Shown: positions 37,561 to 47,118 of the stretch, piece after piece
Layout: every line of letters starts with the position of its first letter
How positions within the stretch are numbered: the stretch's first letter is position 1
Assembly: GCA_963724945.1 (NCBI GenBank)
Contig: CAVRWL010000002.1
Coordinates: 62,001 to 126,000, forward strand
Source: Hyphomicrobium_A sp963724945
GTDB taxonomy: Bacteria; Pseudomonadota; Alphaproteobacteria; Rhizobiales; Hyphomicrobiaceae
DNA: 64,000 bases
Direction: 5' to 3'
Position numbers and translations under genes: made by a program
The notes under the pieces: generated by a model
Told to the model about the DNA's origin: nothing
What the model saw: the letters and a program-made list of their open reading frames with translations, nothing else
The model's database searches: none

Positions 37561-39843
37561 ATGGCGCGCAGACCCAGAAGTGCGAAAGGCGCCGCGCCCA
37601 AGCGGGGCGGTCTGCCCGGCAGAGACGAGATCCTCGAGTTCATCAGAACATCGCCGACGAAGGTGGGTAAGCGCGAGATCGCGCACGCATTCGGCATCCA
37701 CGGTGCGGACCGCCTCGACCTCAACCGCACGCTCGCGGCCATGCGCGAGGACGGCACGCTCGCCGGCGACCGCAAGGCCGTGCGCAAGAAGGGCGGACTG
37801 CCTCCCGTCACCGTGCTCGAGGTGACGGGGCGCGACGAGGACGGCGACCTTATTGCTAAACCCGCCGTTTGGGACGGGGCCGAGGGCGAACGCCCCGTCG
37901 TGCTCTTGCCCGCACACCAGGGCCGCGGGCCGCAGGCCGACGTCGAGACCGAGATCGGCATCGGCGACCGCATCTTGGCGCGCATCGTCGAGCTCGAGGA
38001 GCCCGACGTCGATGGCTACCGCTTCGAAGCCTTTCCGCTCAAGCGCCTGCCGCGCGAGAAGCGCCGTCTCATCGGGATCTACCGCGAAGCCCGCAAAGGC
38101 GGCGGCACGATCGAGCCGATCGACCGCAAGCAGCTCAGGTCCTGGTCGATTGCGAAGGGCGACGAGGGCGCGGCGGCCGACGGCGATCTCGTGCGCTTCG
38201 ACCTGGCGCGCAAGGGGCGCTTTCACGTGCCGCAGGCGCGCATAATGGAGTCGCTCGGCAACCCCGACGATCAGCGCCAGATCAGCCTCATCGCCGTGCA
38301 CGCGCACGGCATCCCCGACGACTTTCCCGAGAGCGTCATCGCGGAATCGAAGTCGTTGGAGCCGCCGCGACTGCAAGGCCGCACCGACCTGCGCGCGCTT
38401 CCCCTCGTCACCATCGATCCCCCGGATGCGCGCGACCACGACGACGCCGTCTTCGCGCAAACAGATCGCGATCCCGGCAACGAGGGTGGTTTCATCGTCA
38501 TCGTCGCCATCGCCGACGTTGCTCACTACGTGCGCCCTGGCACCAAGCTCGACCGCGAGGCGCTTCTTCGCGGCAACTCCGTCTACTTCCCCGACCGCGT
38601 CGTGCCGATGCTGCCGGAGCGGATCTCCAACGACCTGTGCTCGCTCGTCGAGGGCGAGGACCGCGCCTGCCTCGCCGTGCGCATGGTGATCGATCGGCAC
38701 GGCAACAAGAGGAGCCACGCGTTCGAGCGCGCGATGATGCGCTCGGCGGCCAAGCTCAGCTACCAGGAGGCGCAGGCGGCGATCGACGGCAACGTCTCGC
38801 CCAAATGCGCAGCCCTCATGAAGCCTGTGCTGCGCCCCTTGTGGGAGGCGTACGCGGTGCTTGCCTCGGCCCGCGACAAGCGTCAGCCCCTGGATCTCGA
38901 TTTGCCCGAGCGCAAAATCGTGCTCGACGAGAAGGGCCGCGTGGCGCGCGTCGTCGTCCCTGAGCGGCTCACCGCGCATCGCTTGATCGAGGAGCTCATG
39001 ATCCAGGCGAACGTGGCGGCGGCAGAAGCGCTCGAAGGAAAGCGCGCGCCCGTCGTCTACAGGACGCACGATCAGCCCTCGAAGGAAAAGTTGACGAGCC
39101 TGCGCGAGTTCCTCGATAGCCTCGAGATCAAGCTCGCGCCACAGGGCACACTGAAGCCGGAGCACTTCAACCGCATCCTTCAGCGCGCCAAAGCGACGCC
39201 CATCGCCGACCTCATCAACGAGGTCGTGCTGCGCTCACAGAGCCAGGCCGAGTACAGCGTCGACAACCTCGGCCACTTCGGCCTCAACCTGCGCCGCTAT
39301 GCGCACTTCACCTCGCCGATCCGCCGCTATGCCGACCTCGTCGCCCACCGCGCGCTGATCCGCGCCTTGCGGCTCGGCGCGGGCGGGTTGGAGGACTTCG
39401 AGCTGTCGCGTCTCGCCGAGGTCTCCAGATCGATCTCGGAGGCCGAGCGGCGCGCCATGGCCGCCGAGCGCGAGACCGCCGACCGGCTCATCGCCGCCCA
39501 CCTCGCCGACCGCATCGGCGCGATGTTCTCGGGCCGCATCGCCGGCGTCGCGCGCTCAGGGTTGTTCGTGCGCCTTGCCGACACGGGCGCGGACGGCTTC
39601 GTGCCCGTATCCTCGCTGCAGGGCGATTTCTACCATCACAACGAGGCGCTGCACGCCCTCGTCGGCAAGCGCACCGGCGAGACCTTCAGCCTCGGCGATA
39701 CCGTCGAGGTGCGGCTCGTGGAGGCGATCCCCTCGGCGGGCGCGCTGCGCTTCGAGATGCTGAGCGAGGGCAAGAAGCGCCGCGTCGCGGCGATGCGCGG
39801 GACGTCTCACCGACCGAGCAAAGGCCGCAAACGCGGGCGATGA
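37561..39843 (+). CDS. rnr: Ribonuclease R
   Basis: Processive 3'-5' exoribonuclease degrading structured RNA, 760 residues. Order: N-terminal winged helix (EILEFIRTSPTKVGKREIAHAF), cold-shock domains, the RNB catalytic domain with IDPPDARDHDDAVF (the metal-binding Asp cluster near residue 300), LRRYAHFTSPIRRYADL, and a C-terminal S1 domain from about residue 655 (FSGRIAGVARSGLFVRL). The tail is basic (PSKGRKRGR). No clear ribosome site precedes the ATG; the upstream short repeats occupy that position. Confidence 0.95.
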   Translation: MARRPRSAKGAAPKRGGLPGRDEILEFIRTSPTKVGKREIAHAFGIHGADRLDLNRTLAAMREDGTLAGDRKAVRKKGGLPPVTVLEVTGRDEDGDLIAKPAVWDGAEGERPVVLLPAHQGRGPQADVETEIGIGDRILARIVELEEPDVDGYRFEAFPLKRLPREKRRLIGIYREARKGGGTIEPIDRKQLRSWSIAKGDEGAAADGDLVRFDLARKGRFHVPQARIMESLGNPDDQRQISLIAVHAHGIPDDFPESVIAESKSLEPPRLQGRTDLRALPLVTIDPPDARDHDDAVFAQTDRDPGNEGGFIVIVAIADVAHYVRPGTKLDREALLRGNSVYFPDRVVPMLPERISNDLCSLVEGEDRACLAVRMVIDRHGNKRSHAFERAMMRSAAKLSYQEAQAAIDGNVSPKCAALMKPVLRPLWEAYAVLASARDKRQPLDLDLPERKIVLDEKGRVARVVVPERLTAHRLIEELMIQANVAAAEALEGKRAPVVYRTHDQPSKEKLTSLREFLDSLEIKLAPQGTLKPEHFNRILQRAKATPIADLINEVVLRSQSQAEYSVDNLGHFGLNLRRYAHFTSPIRRYADLVAHRALIRALRLGAGGLEDFELSRLAEVSRSISEAERRAMAAERETADRLIAAHLADRIGAMFSGRIAGVARSGLFVRLADTGADGFVPVSSLQGDFYHHNEALHALVGKRTGETFSLGDTVEVRLVEAIPSAGALRFEMLSEGKKRRVAAMRGTSHRPSKGRKRGR

Positions 39844-39905
39844 ACGCTCGTCCCCGCGGCTTTTGGCCTATTGACGGGAAGGCGCGGCGGCGCAAGGAGT
39901 GAGGC

Positions 39906-40361
39906 ATGCCCATCTCGACATCATTGGACGAACCGCACCGCCCGATCGGCGAGGCCATGCGCCGCGGCGCCGCCGGCCGCTGCCCGGCTTGCGGCAAGGG
40001 CGCACTCTATGGGCGCTACCTCAAGGTCGCCGATAGCTGCCCCGCCTGCGCGGAGGAGTTGCACCATCACCGCGCCGACGACGCGCCGCCCTACTTCACG
40101 ATTCTCATCGTCGGGCATTTGGTCGTCGCCAGCGTCATGTTCACCGAGGAATATTTCCACCCGAGCTACTGGCTGCACATCGCGATGTGGTTCCCGCTCA
40201 CGATCGGGCTCAGCTTGTGGATCCTGCCGCGCGTCAAAGGTGCGCTCGTCGGCCTGCAGTGGGCGCTGCGGATGCACGGCTTCGGCGGCCCGGATGCATT
40301 CGATCCCGCCGCGCCGGAACCCGACCCCGCCGCCAGCATCGGCGAGGGTGCACCGCAGTAA
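39906..40361 (+). CDS. DUF983 family membrane protein
   Basis: A 151-residue protein with a four-cysteine zinc-ribbon-like N-terminus (RCPACGKGALY near residue 25, then SCPACAEEL near 44) followed by membrane segments at about 65-80 and 90-110, the standard DUF983 layout. Function unknown. The topA-rnr-DUF983-rpmG order is common in this bacterial order. The ATG follows GGAGTGAGGC. Confidence 0.88.
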   Translation: MPISTSLDEPHRPIGEAMRRGAAGRCPACGKGALYGRYLKVADSCPACAEELHHHRADDAPPYFTILIVGHLVVASVMFTEEYFHPSYWLHIAMWFPLTIGLSLWILPRVKGALVGLQWALRMHGFGGPDAFDPAAPEPDPAASIGEGAPQ

Positions 40362-40457
40362 GGCTTCCGCAACCAACCTCGCTTGACAGCGAACCGGCTG
40401 CCGCTATGGTGCCGCTCCTCCATACCGTCAAGAGATGCAGTCCCAGGTCCCCCGATC

Positions 40458-40625
40458 ATGGCCAAGCCAGTCACGCAAAAGATCAAGCTGCTCTCCACGG
40501 CCGGCACGGGCTTCTTCTACGTCACCAAGAAGAACCCGCGCACGAGCACCGAGAAGCTGGTGTTCAAGAAGTACGACCCGGTCGTGAGGAAGCACGTCGA
40601 TTTCAAGGAAACGAAGATTAAGTAG
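40458..40625 (+). CDS. rpmG: 50S ribosomal protein L33, zinc-free form
   Basis: A 55-residue large-subunit protein beginning MAKPVTQKIKLLST and containing FFYVTKKNPRTSTEKL. The zinc-binding Cys pairs of the C+ form are absent, so this is the C- form. A hairpin terminator follows directly. Confidence 0.95.
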   Translation: MAKPVTQKIKLLSTAGTGFFYVTKKNPRTSTEKLVFKKYDPVVRKHVDFKETKIK

Positions 40626-40650
40626 CAGCGCCTTCCCGCAAGGGCGCTGC
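40625..40650 (+). terminator. Hairpin terminator after rpmG
   Basis: GCAGCGCCTT pairs with AAGGGCGCTGC across CCCGC, with one bulge, right after the rpmG stop. No long U tract follows, as is common at high GC. Confidence 0.6.
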
Positions 40651-41262
40651 AGAGCCGACCGTGCAAGCCGTCGGCAACTTTGCTTCATGCATTCGAGGTT
40701 GCGACGGCGGGATGTGAGGGACTTTGGCCGCGAGGCGCGCTGGCGAGATGATTGCTCAGCGCATGTGGGATCGTCCGTCTTCGCGGAGGCTTGACCAGGG
40801 CCCGCAACTCAACCCGGCAGCGGGGTAGTTAGTCCGAGAAAGTCACGGACCCTGGTCTAGTGACCAGATGGTTCGTCAAAGAGGGCGTTGACTCCCCGCC
40901 TGGTGCCGTGGCTGGCCCGATGCAGCTTCAACGAGGAGGCCACTCTAGCCGCTAAGACCGAGCCACGATTTTCCCGCACTACCAGGAAATGCGGCGGACC
41001 TGATAGTACGGAAACCCGTCATTCGCTCCTGGGACCGCCAAGGCCTCCCGCACCGTCCCAGCAAACTCAAAACTATAGAAACCCCTCACGAAATCGTAAT
41101 CTGACAGAGGACCTTAGTTAATGCAAGTTGCCCTTTGACTGTGTCGTAAACGCTACGCGCGAATCACCCAGCGCGCCGCGATGCATTTGTTGCACCCGTA
41201 AGACGGCGCCAGGGTCCTTATTCTAGCCCCTGAATTGATTGAGCTTTTTTGCGCGGCCGCAG
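40651..41262. other. 612-base stretch without a gene
   Basis: Open frames here have poor codon use and no family similarity. The segment is less GC-rich toward pleD. It contains an inverted repeat, GACCAGGG (40793-40800) and CCCTGGTC (40850-40857), that could form a large hairpin. A structured RNA is possible but not supported. No tRNA is seen. Confidence 0.5.
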
Positions 41263-42633
41263 CTACGCCGCGTTGGCGGCGACGCGATTGCGCCCGCGCC
41301 TCTTAGCGGCAAAAAGGGCATTGTCAGCACGCCGAAAAACCGCTTCCGGTGTGTCGTCGGGGCACTCCAGCGTGGCAATGCCGACGCTCGCCGTCAGGTG
41401 AATGCCAAGGCCGGGTTTGATCTGGAAGGCGTCGGCCGCAATCGCAACGCGCAGGCGCTCGCCGACCTGATAAGCGCGCGCCATGTTCGTCTCCGGCATG
41501 ATGACGAGGAACTCCTCGCCGCCATAGCGGCACGGCAGGTCGATACCGCGCGTGTTGCGGCGGAAGCGGGTGGAGAACTCCTTCAAGACGACGTCGCCGA
41601 CGTCGTGACCGTAGGTGTCGTTCACGCTCTTGAAGTGGTCGATGTCGGCGAGCAGCACCGACAGCGCCCGCCCCGAGCGGACGGCGTCACCGACAAGCGT
41701 CGCCAGATGCGATTCCAGGTAGCGCCGGTTGTAGAGACCGGTCAACGGATCGATCAGCGCCGCCTCTATGCTCTCCTCCAGACGGTTGCGCAGGTGATCG
41801 GAATAGCGCTTGCGCTTCACCTGCGTTCTGACGCGGGCCAACAGCTCGTTGCGATCGACGGGGCGCATAATGTAGTCATTGACGCCCATGTCGAGCGCAC
41901 GCAACAGGCGCGATTCATCGCCCGGCTCGACGAGCACGATGATCGGCAGATGCCGCGTGCGGTCGAGCGAGCGCGTCTGCGAGCACAGCCGCAGGCCGTC
42001 GGCGTCGGCAAGCGTCAGGCTGACGATCAAAAGATCGAACTCCCTCTCGGCGAGCAGGCTCAGCGCAACTTGAGGATCTTGCACGACGACGGGCTCATGC
42101 AGGCTCGACAGCCACTCCAAGAGGCGCGTTGCCGAGCTCGACTTGTCGTCGACGACGAGGATGCGCGCCCTCTCCTCCGAGAGCGCCTTGAGCAGGGCTG
42201 CGTCCTCCGACATGCCGGTCTGGCGCCCGGTGAGCGCGCGCATCAGCATCTCGTCGGTGAGCATCTTCAGGCGGGCGAGGTTCTTGACGCGCGTGACGAG
42301 GGCGATCTCGTCGACCGGTTTCGTCAAGAAATCGTCGGCTCCGCCTTGCAGGCCGCGCACCTTGTCGGAGACCTGGTCGAGCGCCGTTACGAGCACGACG
42401 GGGATATGATGCGTCTTCGGGTTCGACTTGAGCCGGCGGCACGTCTCGAACCCGTCCATGCCGGGCATCATCACGTCGAGCAGGACGACGTCGACGCGCT
42501 CGCGCTCGCAGATGTCGAGCGCATCCTTGCCGTTGCAGGCCGTGAGCACGTCGAAATACTCGGCCGCAAGACGCGCCTCGAGCAGCTTCACGTTCGCCAG
42601 GATGTCGTCAACGACGAGGACTCGAGCCGTCAT
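41263..42633 (-). CDS. pleD: PleD-type diguanylate cyclase response regulator
   Basis: Makes the second messenger c-di-GMP on phosphorylation. The protein has 456 residues: receiver 1 (VLVVDDILANVKLLEARL, phosphoacceptor Asp in VVLLDVMMPGMDG near 53), a second degenerate receiver (ILVVDDKSSSATRL), then a GGDEF domain with active site CRYGGEEFLV. The product-inhibition site RGID lies five residues before GGEEF, so feedback control should be intact. It follows divK by 33 bases, the arrangement known from Caulobacter cell-cycle control. Confidence 0.95.
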   Translation of the reverse strand: MTARVLVVDDILANVKLLEARLAAEYFDVLTACNGKDALDICERERVDVVLLDVMMPGMDGFETCRRLKSNPKTHHIPVVLVTALDQVSDKVRGLQGGADDFLTKPVDEIALVTRVKNLARLKMLTDEMLMRALTGRQTGMSEDAALLKALSEERARILVVDDKSSSATRLLEWLSSLHEPVVVQDPQVALSLLAEREFDLLIVSLTLADADGLRLCSQTRSLDRTRHLPIIVLVEPGDESRLLRALDMGVNDYIMRPVDRNELLARVRTQVKRKRYSDHLRNRLEESIEAALIDPLTGLYNRRYLESHLATLVGDAVRSGRALSVLLADIDHFKSVNDTYGHDVGDVVLKEFSTRFRRNTRGIDLPCRYGGEEFLVIMPETNMARAYQVGERLRVAIAADAFQIKPGLGIHLTASVGIATLECPDDTPEAVFRRADNALFAAKRRGRNRVAANAA

Positions 42634-42666
42634 CTGCGCAATTACTCAACCAGGGGGCGACATTCC

Positions 42667-43101
42667 TCAAGCGCGCGGATCGCCGACAAAACGATGCACG
42701 GTCTCGAGGAAGCCGCTGACGGAGATGGGCTTGGAAATGTAGGCCTCGCAGCCCCCTGAGCGGATGCGCTCCTCGTCACCCTTCATCGCGAAGGCGGTGA
42801 TCGCCACCACGGGAATGGAACGCAGCTCGTCATCCTCCTTGATCCACTTCGTGACCTCGAGGCCGGAAACCTCGGGGAGCTGGATGTCCATAAGGATGAG
42901 CGCCGGGCGGTGCCGCCTTGCAAGCTCCAACGCCTCGAGACCGTTGCGGGTCTGGATCGTCGCGTAGCCATGCGCTGCGAGAAGATCATGGAAGAGCTTC
43001 ATATTGAGCTCATTGTCCTCCACGATCAGAACGGTCCTGCTGCCCGGGCGCGCCTCGGGCTTGCGCGGGTCGCCGACGTTTCTCGTCTCGTGAAGGTTCA
43101 T
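42667..43101 (-). CDS. divK: Single-domain response regulator DivK
   Basis: Cell-cycle regulator signalling between PleC/DivJ and the CtrA pathway, 144 residues. A 20-residue N-terminal extension precedes the receiver: VLIVEDNELNMKLFHDLL, phosphoacceptor in ALILMDIQLPEVSG, switch ITAFAMKGDEERI, Lys in AYISKPISV. The ATG follows TTGGAGCC. First gene of divK-pleD. Confidence 0.92.
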   Translation of the reverse strand: MNLHETRNVGDPRKPEARPGSRTVLIVEDNELNMKLFHDLLAAHGYATIQTRNGLEALELARRHRPALILMDIQLPEVSGLEVTKWIKEDDELRSIPVVAITAFAMKGDEERIRSGGCEAYISKPISVSGFLETVHRFVGDPRA

Positions 43102-43255
43102 GGCTCCAACGCTCAAGCGCTCCCGTCCCCCTTCTGCACCGATTCTCGAGAGGATCGGGCCGGAGTTTGCGTCGCAAGGCGTAACCAACAGTTAATGAAG
43201 ACGTACACGGCCGCCCCCAAGCGGTCGTCGCCCGCTAAATCAGGGGGTTAAGTGA

Positions 43256-43534
43256 ATGGATGCTGATCAGGCCGAGACGATTGGCCTCTGCGCGCTCACC
43301 TTCCTTGCCGAGGACGCCCAGCGCCTCGGGCGCTTTCTGGCGCTCACCGGGCTCGGCCCCGCCGAGCTCAAGGATCAGGCGCAAACGCCGCGCGTCTTGG
43401 CGGCCGTCCTCGACCACCTGTTGCGCGACGAGAGCCTGCTTCTGGTCTTTGCGGCGAGCTGCGGCATAGCGCCCGAGCTCATCGCGCCCGCGCAGAGCCT
43501 GCTCGATCAGGGCGCAGACGGGGGCTGCGCTTGA
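43256..43534 (+). CDS. DUF3572 family protein
   Basis: A 92-residue, all-helical cytoplasmic protein (ALTFLAEDAQRLGRFLALTG, then AAVLDHLLRDESLLLVFA), matching DUF3572, a family known from Rhizobiales and usually found divergent from divK, as here. Function unknown. The AAGTGAATG start lies behind a G-rich run. Confidence 0.85.
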   Translation: MDADQAETIGLCALTFLAEDAQRLGRFLALTGLGPAELKDQAQTPRVLAAVLDHLLRDESLLLVFAASCGIAPELIAPAQSLLDQGADGGCA

Positions 43535-43550
43535 GGCTCAGGCCGCGGCA

Positions 43551-44423
43551 TCAATGCGTGTCGGGCGGGCACTTCTCTTCCTCGAGGAACGTCAGCTCCT
43601 TGAGCTCCCCGCGAATGGCGAAGTCGCCGTAGTCGATATAGAGCTTGGTCGACACGCCGTTCTCGTAGAACCGGAAGGCGAGCTCGTAGGTCGGAACCGC
43701 GTCCGCACGCGCCGGGCCCGGCTCGAAGTAGCCGATCGAGATCGGCCAGGATGAGAGCCCCTTGAGCTGATCGGCGTTGCGCACCGACGCGGGCGGCGGA
43801 TCCGTCCCCGGCGGCAGGCGATGGCCGATGGCGGCATTCGTCTCGTAGAACTTCTCGCCCTTGTCCGAGCCGTCGTAGAGGTTGGCGGTGAACATGGTCT
43901 TGCCGGCGCGCGCCGCATCCAGCAACGCGAGTGAATGCTGGATCGGAAAGTAGATGTCGGAAGGCAACTTCACCGTCTTCTTGGCGGGCTTGGTCAATTT
44001 GACCTCGGTCGACGACGCGCCGCTGGTGGGCCCGGCGCTCCCCTGCGAGGCCTCCGACAGCTTTTGGTTCTCGTATTGGCTCGAGGAGAAGCGCAGGCGG
44101 TGCGAGGCGAGCTCCTCGAAGCTCGAGGTCCTGAGGTCGTTGATCTGGCTGGCGCCGTCCTGATTGGTCATGCGCGTCACGAAGCGCATTTTCTGCTCAT
44201 AGCCCTTACAGCTGCTCCCGGTCATCTCGTAGACCATGCGCCCGCTCATGTCGGCGACGCCGGAGCCGGGCGTGGAGTGATCGAACGTGATGTCGTAGAC
44301 GGCCCGGTGCGGGCGGAACTCCACGTTCTTCGGCTGAGGCTCGGCGCGCGGCGTGGCGAACGGCACGACGAGAACCAGTCCTCCCATCACCACGGCGCCC
44401 ACGAGCTTCGACACTTCGACCAT
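43551..44423 (-). CDS. eipB: Cell-envelope integrity protein EipB (DUF1849)
   Basis: Periplasmic beta-spiral protein needed for envelope integrity in Brucella, 290 residues. A signal peptide (about 1-27) is followed by the family opening RPHRAVYDITFD. The two cysteines that form the conserved disulfide are seen: SSCKGYEQ near residue 70 and EEKCPPDTH at the end. The ATG chosen has GAGAGGAAGA directly before it; a Met six codons upstream is weaker. Confidence 0.92.
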   Translation of the reverse strand: MVEVSKLVGAVVMGGLVLVVPFATPRAEPQPKNVEFRPHRAVYDITFDHSTPGSGVADMSGRMVYEMTGSSCKGYEQKMRFVTRMTNQDGASQINDLRTSSFEELASHRLRFSSSQYENQKLSEASQGSAGPTSGASSTEVKLTKPAKKTVKLPSDIYFPIQHSLALLDAARAGKTMFTANLYDGSDKGEKFYETNAAIGHRLPPGTDPPPASVRNADQLKGLSSWPISIGYFEPGPARADAVPTYELAFRFYENGVSTKLYIDYGDFAIRGELKELTFLEEEKCPPDTH

Positions 44424-44463
44424 TCTTCCTCTCGTTGCCATGCTTTCGCGGCTCTTTCGCGGT

Positions 44464-44499
44464 CATGCCCACTGCCATGCCCACTGCCATACCCACTGC
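44464..44499. repeat. Three-copy 12-bp tandem repeat upstream of eipB
   Basis: The unit CATGCCCACTGC occurs three times in tandem, the last copy with one change, followed by CATGG. It lies about 40 bases upstream of the eipB start, in the likely promoter or leader region. Confidence 0.8.
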
Positions 44500-44636
44500 C
44501 ATGGTGGAGCATAGCCAGCAGTCGTTAAGGCGCCGGACTATGGCCGACCAATGAGGCCATTGCAAAGACCCGGCGGCCCGGTCAAATAGGCAGGCGGTTT
44601 CAATCGATGGACGCCGGCTGAGGCAAGGATACTAGC

Positions 44637-45104
44637 ATGAATGGCAAGGTCGAGGCGCGTCTTGCTTCCCTCGGATTAGCGCTTCCTGCCGCACCCAACC
44701 CGGTCGCGAATTACGTCCCCTCGGTCCTCATCGGCGATCTCCTGTATATCTCGGGCCAGATCTCCAAGTCAGCCGACGGCAGTCTCGCCAAGGGCCGGCT
44801 CGGCGCCGACCTCGACGTCGCGCAAGGCCAGGCCGCGGCCCGGCTCTGTGCCCTCAACATTCTTGCCCAGGCGAAGGCCGCCGTGGGCGATCTCGACAGA
44901 ATAGCCCAGGTGGTCAAGCTGACCGGGTTCGTCAATGCGGCGCCTGAGTTCGTCGATCATCCCCAGGTCGTCAACGGCGCCTCCGACCTGATGGTCGAGG
45001 TGCTGGGCGACAAGGGCCGCCACGCGCGCGCCGCGGTCGGCGTCTCCGGCCTGCCGCTCGGCTCAGCCGTCGAGGTCGATGCGATCCTGCTGATCGGACG
45101 CTGA
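44637..45104 (+). CDS. RidA/YjgF-family enamine/imine deaminase-like protein
   Basis: A 155-residue protein of the Rid superfamily, which hydrolyses reactive enamines and imines. Visible: LYISGQISKSADGSLAKGRLG, GQAAARLCALNIL, VVKLTGFVNAAPEF, and the C-terminal HARAAVGVSGLPLGSAVEVDAIL with the substrate-binding Arg (GRHARAAVG) and Glu. The N-terminus and length fit the YjgF-like subgroup rather than RidA itself. Three bases before the GDPD gene. Confidence 0.9.
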   Translation: MNGKVEARLASLGLALPAAPNPVANYVPSVLIGDLLYISGQISKSADGSLAKGRLGADLDVAQGQAAARLCALNILAQAKAAVGDLDRIAQVVKLTGFVNAAPEFVDHPQVVNGASDLMVEVLGDKGRHARAAVGVSGLPLGSAVEVDAILLIGR

Positions 45105-45107
45105 CGC

Positions 45108-45857
45108 ATGCAGAATGCCGCGGCCTTCTTGAAGCCGATCGCGCACCGCGGGCTGCACGACGCCGAAAAGGGCCGCATCGAGAACACCGCCGAGGCATTC
45201 CAGGCCGCGATCGCCAAGGGCTACGGCATCGAGTGCGACGTGCAGCCCGCCGCCGGCGGCACGCCGATGGTCTTTCACGATTCCACGCTTCAGCGCCTCA
45301 TCGACAGCGAGGGCCCGTTGAGCGCGCTTGACGCAGCGGCGCTCAAACGACTGCGCTATCGAGGCGCAGCGACGCACATGATCGATCTTGCCGATCTCTT
45401 GCGGCTCGTTGCCGGCCGCGTGCCGCTGCTCGTCGAGATCAAGAGCGAGTGGGATCCGCCCGACTTGGCATTCCTGAGGATCGTCGCCGATCTCGCCGCC
45501 GCCTACCGCGGCCCGATCGGCCTCATGTCGTTCGACCCGGCCGTCGTCCTGGCGATTAAGGGACTTGCGCCTGCGGTGCCGCGCGGGATCGTATCGGGTC
45601 TCTTCGAGAGTGACGGCTGGTGGCGCGATCGCCTCGGGCCGGAGCGCGCCTACCGCTTGAGCCACTTGCTTGAATCGCGCGCGGCGGCACCCGACTTCTA
45701 TGCCTATGACGTGGCGTCGCTGCCGACGCCCGTGACGCGTTTCGTGCGCGAGGTGCTGGGCCTGCCGCTCTTCACGTGGACGGTCAGAACGCAAGAGGAG
45801 CGCGCGATTGCCGCACGGTGGGCCGATGCGCCGATTTTCGAGGGCTACGAGCCTTAA
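45108..45857 (+). CDS. Glycerophosphodiester phosphodiesterase family protein
   Basis: Hydrolyses glycerophosphodiesters to glycerol-3-phosphate and an alcohol. 249 residues with the GDPD signature: IAHRGLHD (about 12-19), RIENTAEAFQAAIAKGYG (about 23-40), IECDVQPA and PMVFHDSTLQRL (catalytic His). No signal peptide, so cytoplasmic. It follows the Rid gene by three bases, suggesting an operon with the next FemAB-like gene. Confidence 0.92.
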   Translation: MQNAAAFLKPIAHRGLHDAEKGRIENTAEAFQAAIAKGYGIECDVQPAAGGTPMVFHDSTLQRLIDSEGPLSALDAAALKRLRYRGAATHMIDLADLLRLVAGRVPLLVEIKSEWDPPDLAFLRIVADLAAAYRGPIGLMSFDPAVVLAIKGLAPAVPRGIVSGLFESDGWWRDRLGPERAYRLSHLLESRAAAPDFYAYDVASLPTPVTRFVREVLGLPLFTWTVRTQEERAIAARWADAPIFEGYEP

Positions 45858-45893
45858 AGTGGCTTCCTTCCCGGCACGGGGTGTGTTCGAGCG

Positions 45894-47099
45894 ATGAGCG
45901 AAGTGAAGCCGAACGAGGCCGTCGCCAGGGTCGTCAACCGCATCGCCGACATCGAGGCCGACACCTGGGACGCCTGCGCCAACCCCGACCCGGCCACCTA
46001 CGATCCCTTCGTTTCCCACGCCTTCCTAAGGGCGCTCGAGGAGGCCGGCACCGTCGGCGATAAGCACACCGGCTGGCTGCCCCACCACGTCACGGTCGAA
46101 GCCGCTGGCGGCGCGCTTGCCGGGTGCCTGCCCTGCTACGTGAAGCTCAACAGCGCCGGCGAGTACGTGTTCGACTACGCCTGGGCCGAGGCCTACGGAC
46201 GTGCCGGCGGCCGCTACTATCCCAAGCTGCAGGTGGCGGTGCCGTTCACGCCCGTGCCGGGACGCCGCCTGCTCGTTGCGCCGGGACCCGGCCTCGAAGA
46301 GCGCCGCGCGCTGCTCGCCACCGCCGCCGTCAACGTCGCGCAGCGCCTCGGTGTCTCCTCGCTGCACCTCACGTTCCTTTCCGAGGCCGAATGGACGGCG
46401 CTCGGAGCGCAGGGCTTCCTGCAGCGCACCGATCAGCAGTTCCACTGGAAAAACGAGGGCTACACGAGCTTCGACGATTTCCTGGCAAAGCTCGCCTCGC
46501 GCAAGCGCAAGGCGGTGCGCAAGGAGCGCAGCGAGGCCTTGAGCGGCGGCGTCACGATCGAGCGGATCACAGGATCGGAGCTCAACGAGGCGCATTGGGA
46601 CGCGTTCTTCGAGTTCTACACAGACACGGGCAACCGCAAATGGGGGCACCCCTATCTCAACCGGCGCTTCTTCTCGCTCCTGGGTCAGGCGATGGCCGAC
46701 CGCTGCCTGCTGGTGATGGCGCGACGCGGGCGACGTTATATCGCCGGCGCGCTCAATCTCATCGGCGGGAATTGCCTCTACGGGCGCTACTGGGGCGCGA
46801 TCGAGCATCACCCCTGCCTGCACTTCGAGGTCTGCTACTATCAGGCGATCGACTACGCCATCGACACGGGATTGAGCCGCGTCGAGGCCGGCGCGCAAGG
46901 TGAGCACAAGCTCGCGCGCGGGTACATGCCGACGACGACCTACTCGGCGCACTGGATCGCCGATCCCGGCCTGAGGCGGGCGATTGCGCGCTACCTCGAG
47001 GAGGAGCGCGGCGCGGTAGCGGCGACCGGCGCCGCCTTTGCCGAGTTCGCGCCCTACCGCAAGGATGGCCACAAGGATGGCGCAGCCAAGCCGCGCTAA
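45894..47099 (+). CDS. FemAB-like GNAT protein (DUF482)
   Basis: A 401-residue DUF482/peptidogalycan-type protein built of two GNAT-like domains. Typical stretches: ATYDPFVSHAFLRALEEAG, VPFTPVPGRRLL, QQFHWKNEGYTSFDDFLA, RKRKAVRKER and the C-terminal EAGAQGEHKLARGYMP. Relatives transfer amino acids or acyl groups; the substrate here is unknown. Third gene of the Rid-GDPD-FemAB run, convergent with the 2H-like gene. Confidence 0.88.
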   Translation: MSEVKPNEAVARVVNRIADIEADTWDACANPDPATYDPFVSHAFLRALEEAGTVGDKHTGWLPHHVTVEAAGGALAGCLPCYVKLNSAGEYVFDYAWAEAYGRAGGRYYPKLQVAVPFTPVPGRRLLVAPGPGLEERRALLATAAVNVAQRLGVSSLHLTFLSEAEWTALGAQGFLQRTDQQFHWKNEGYTSFDDFLAKLASRKRKAVRKERSEALSGGVTIERITGSELNEAHWDAFFEFYTDTGNRKWGHPYLNRRFFSLLGQAMADRCLLVMARRGRRYIAGALNLIGGNCLYGRYWGAIEHHPCLHFEVCYYQAIDYAIDTGLSRVEAGAQGEHKLARGYMPTTTYSAHWIADPGLRRAIARYLEEERGAVAATGAAFAEFAPYRKDGHKDGAAKPR

Positions 47100-47118
47100 G
47101 GGACCAGCTTGATCCGCC

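Noticed and set aside
40888..41121. 77-residue plus-strand frame between rpmG and pleD
   Set aside because: No ribosome site, poor codon use, composition unlike the neighbours.
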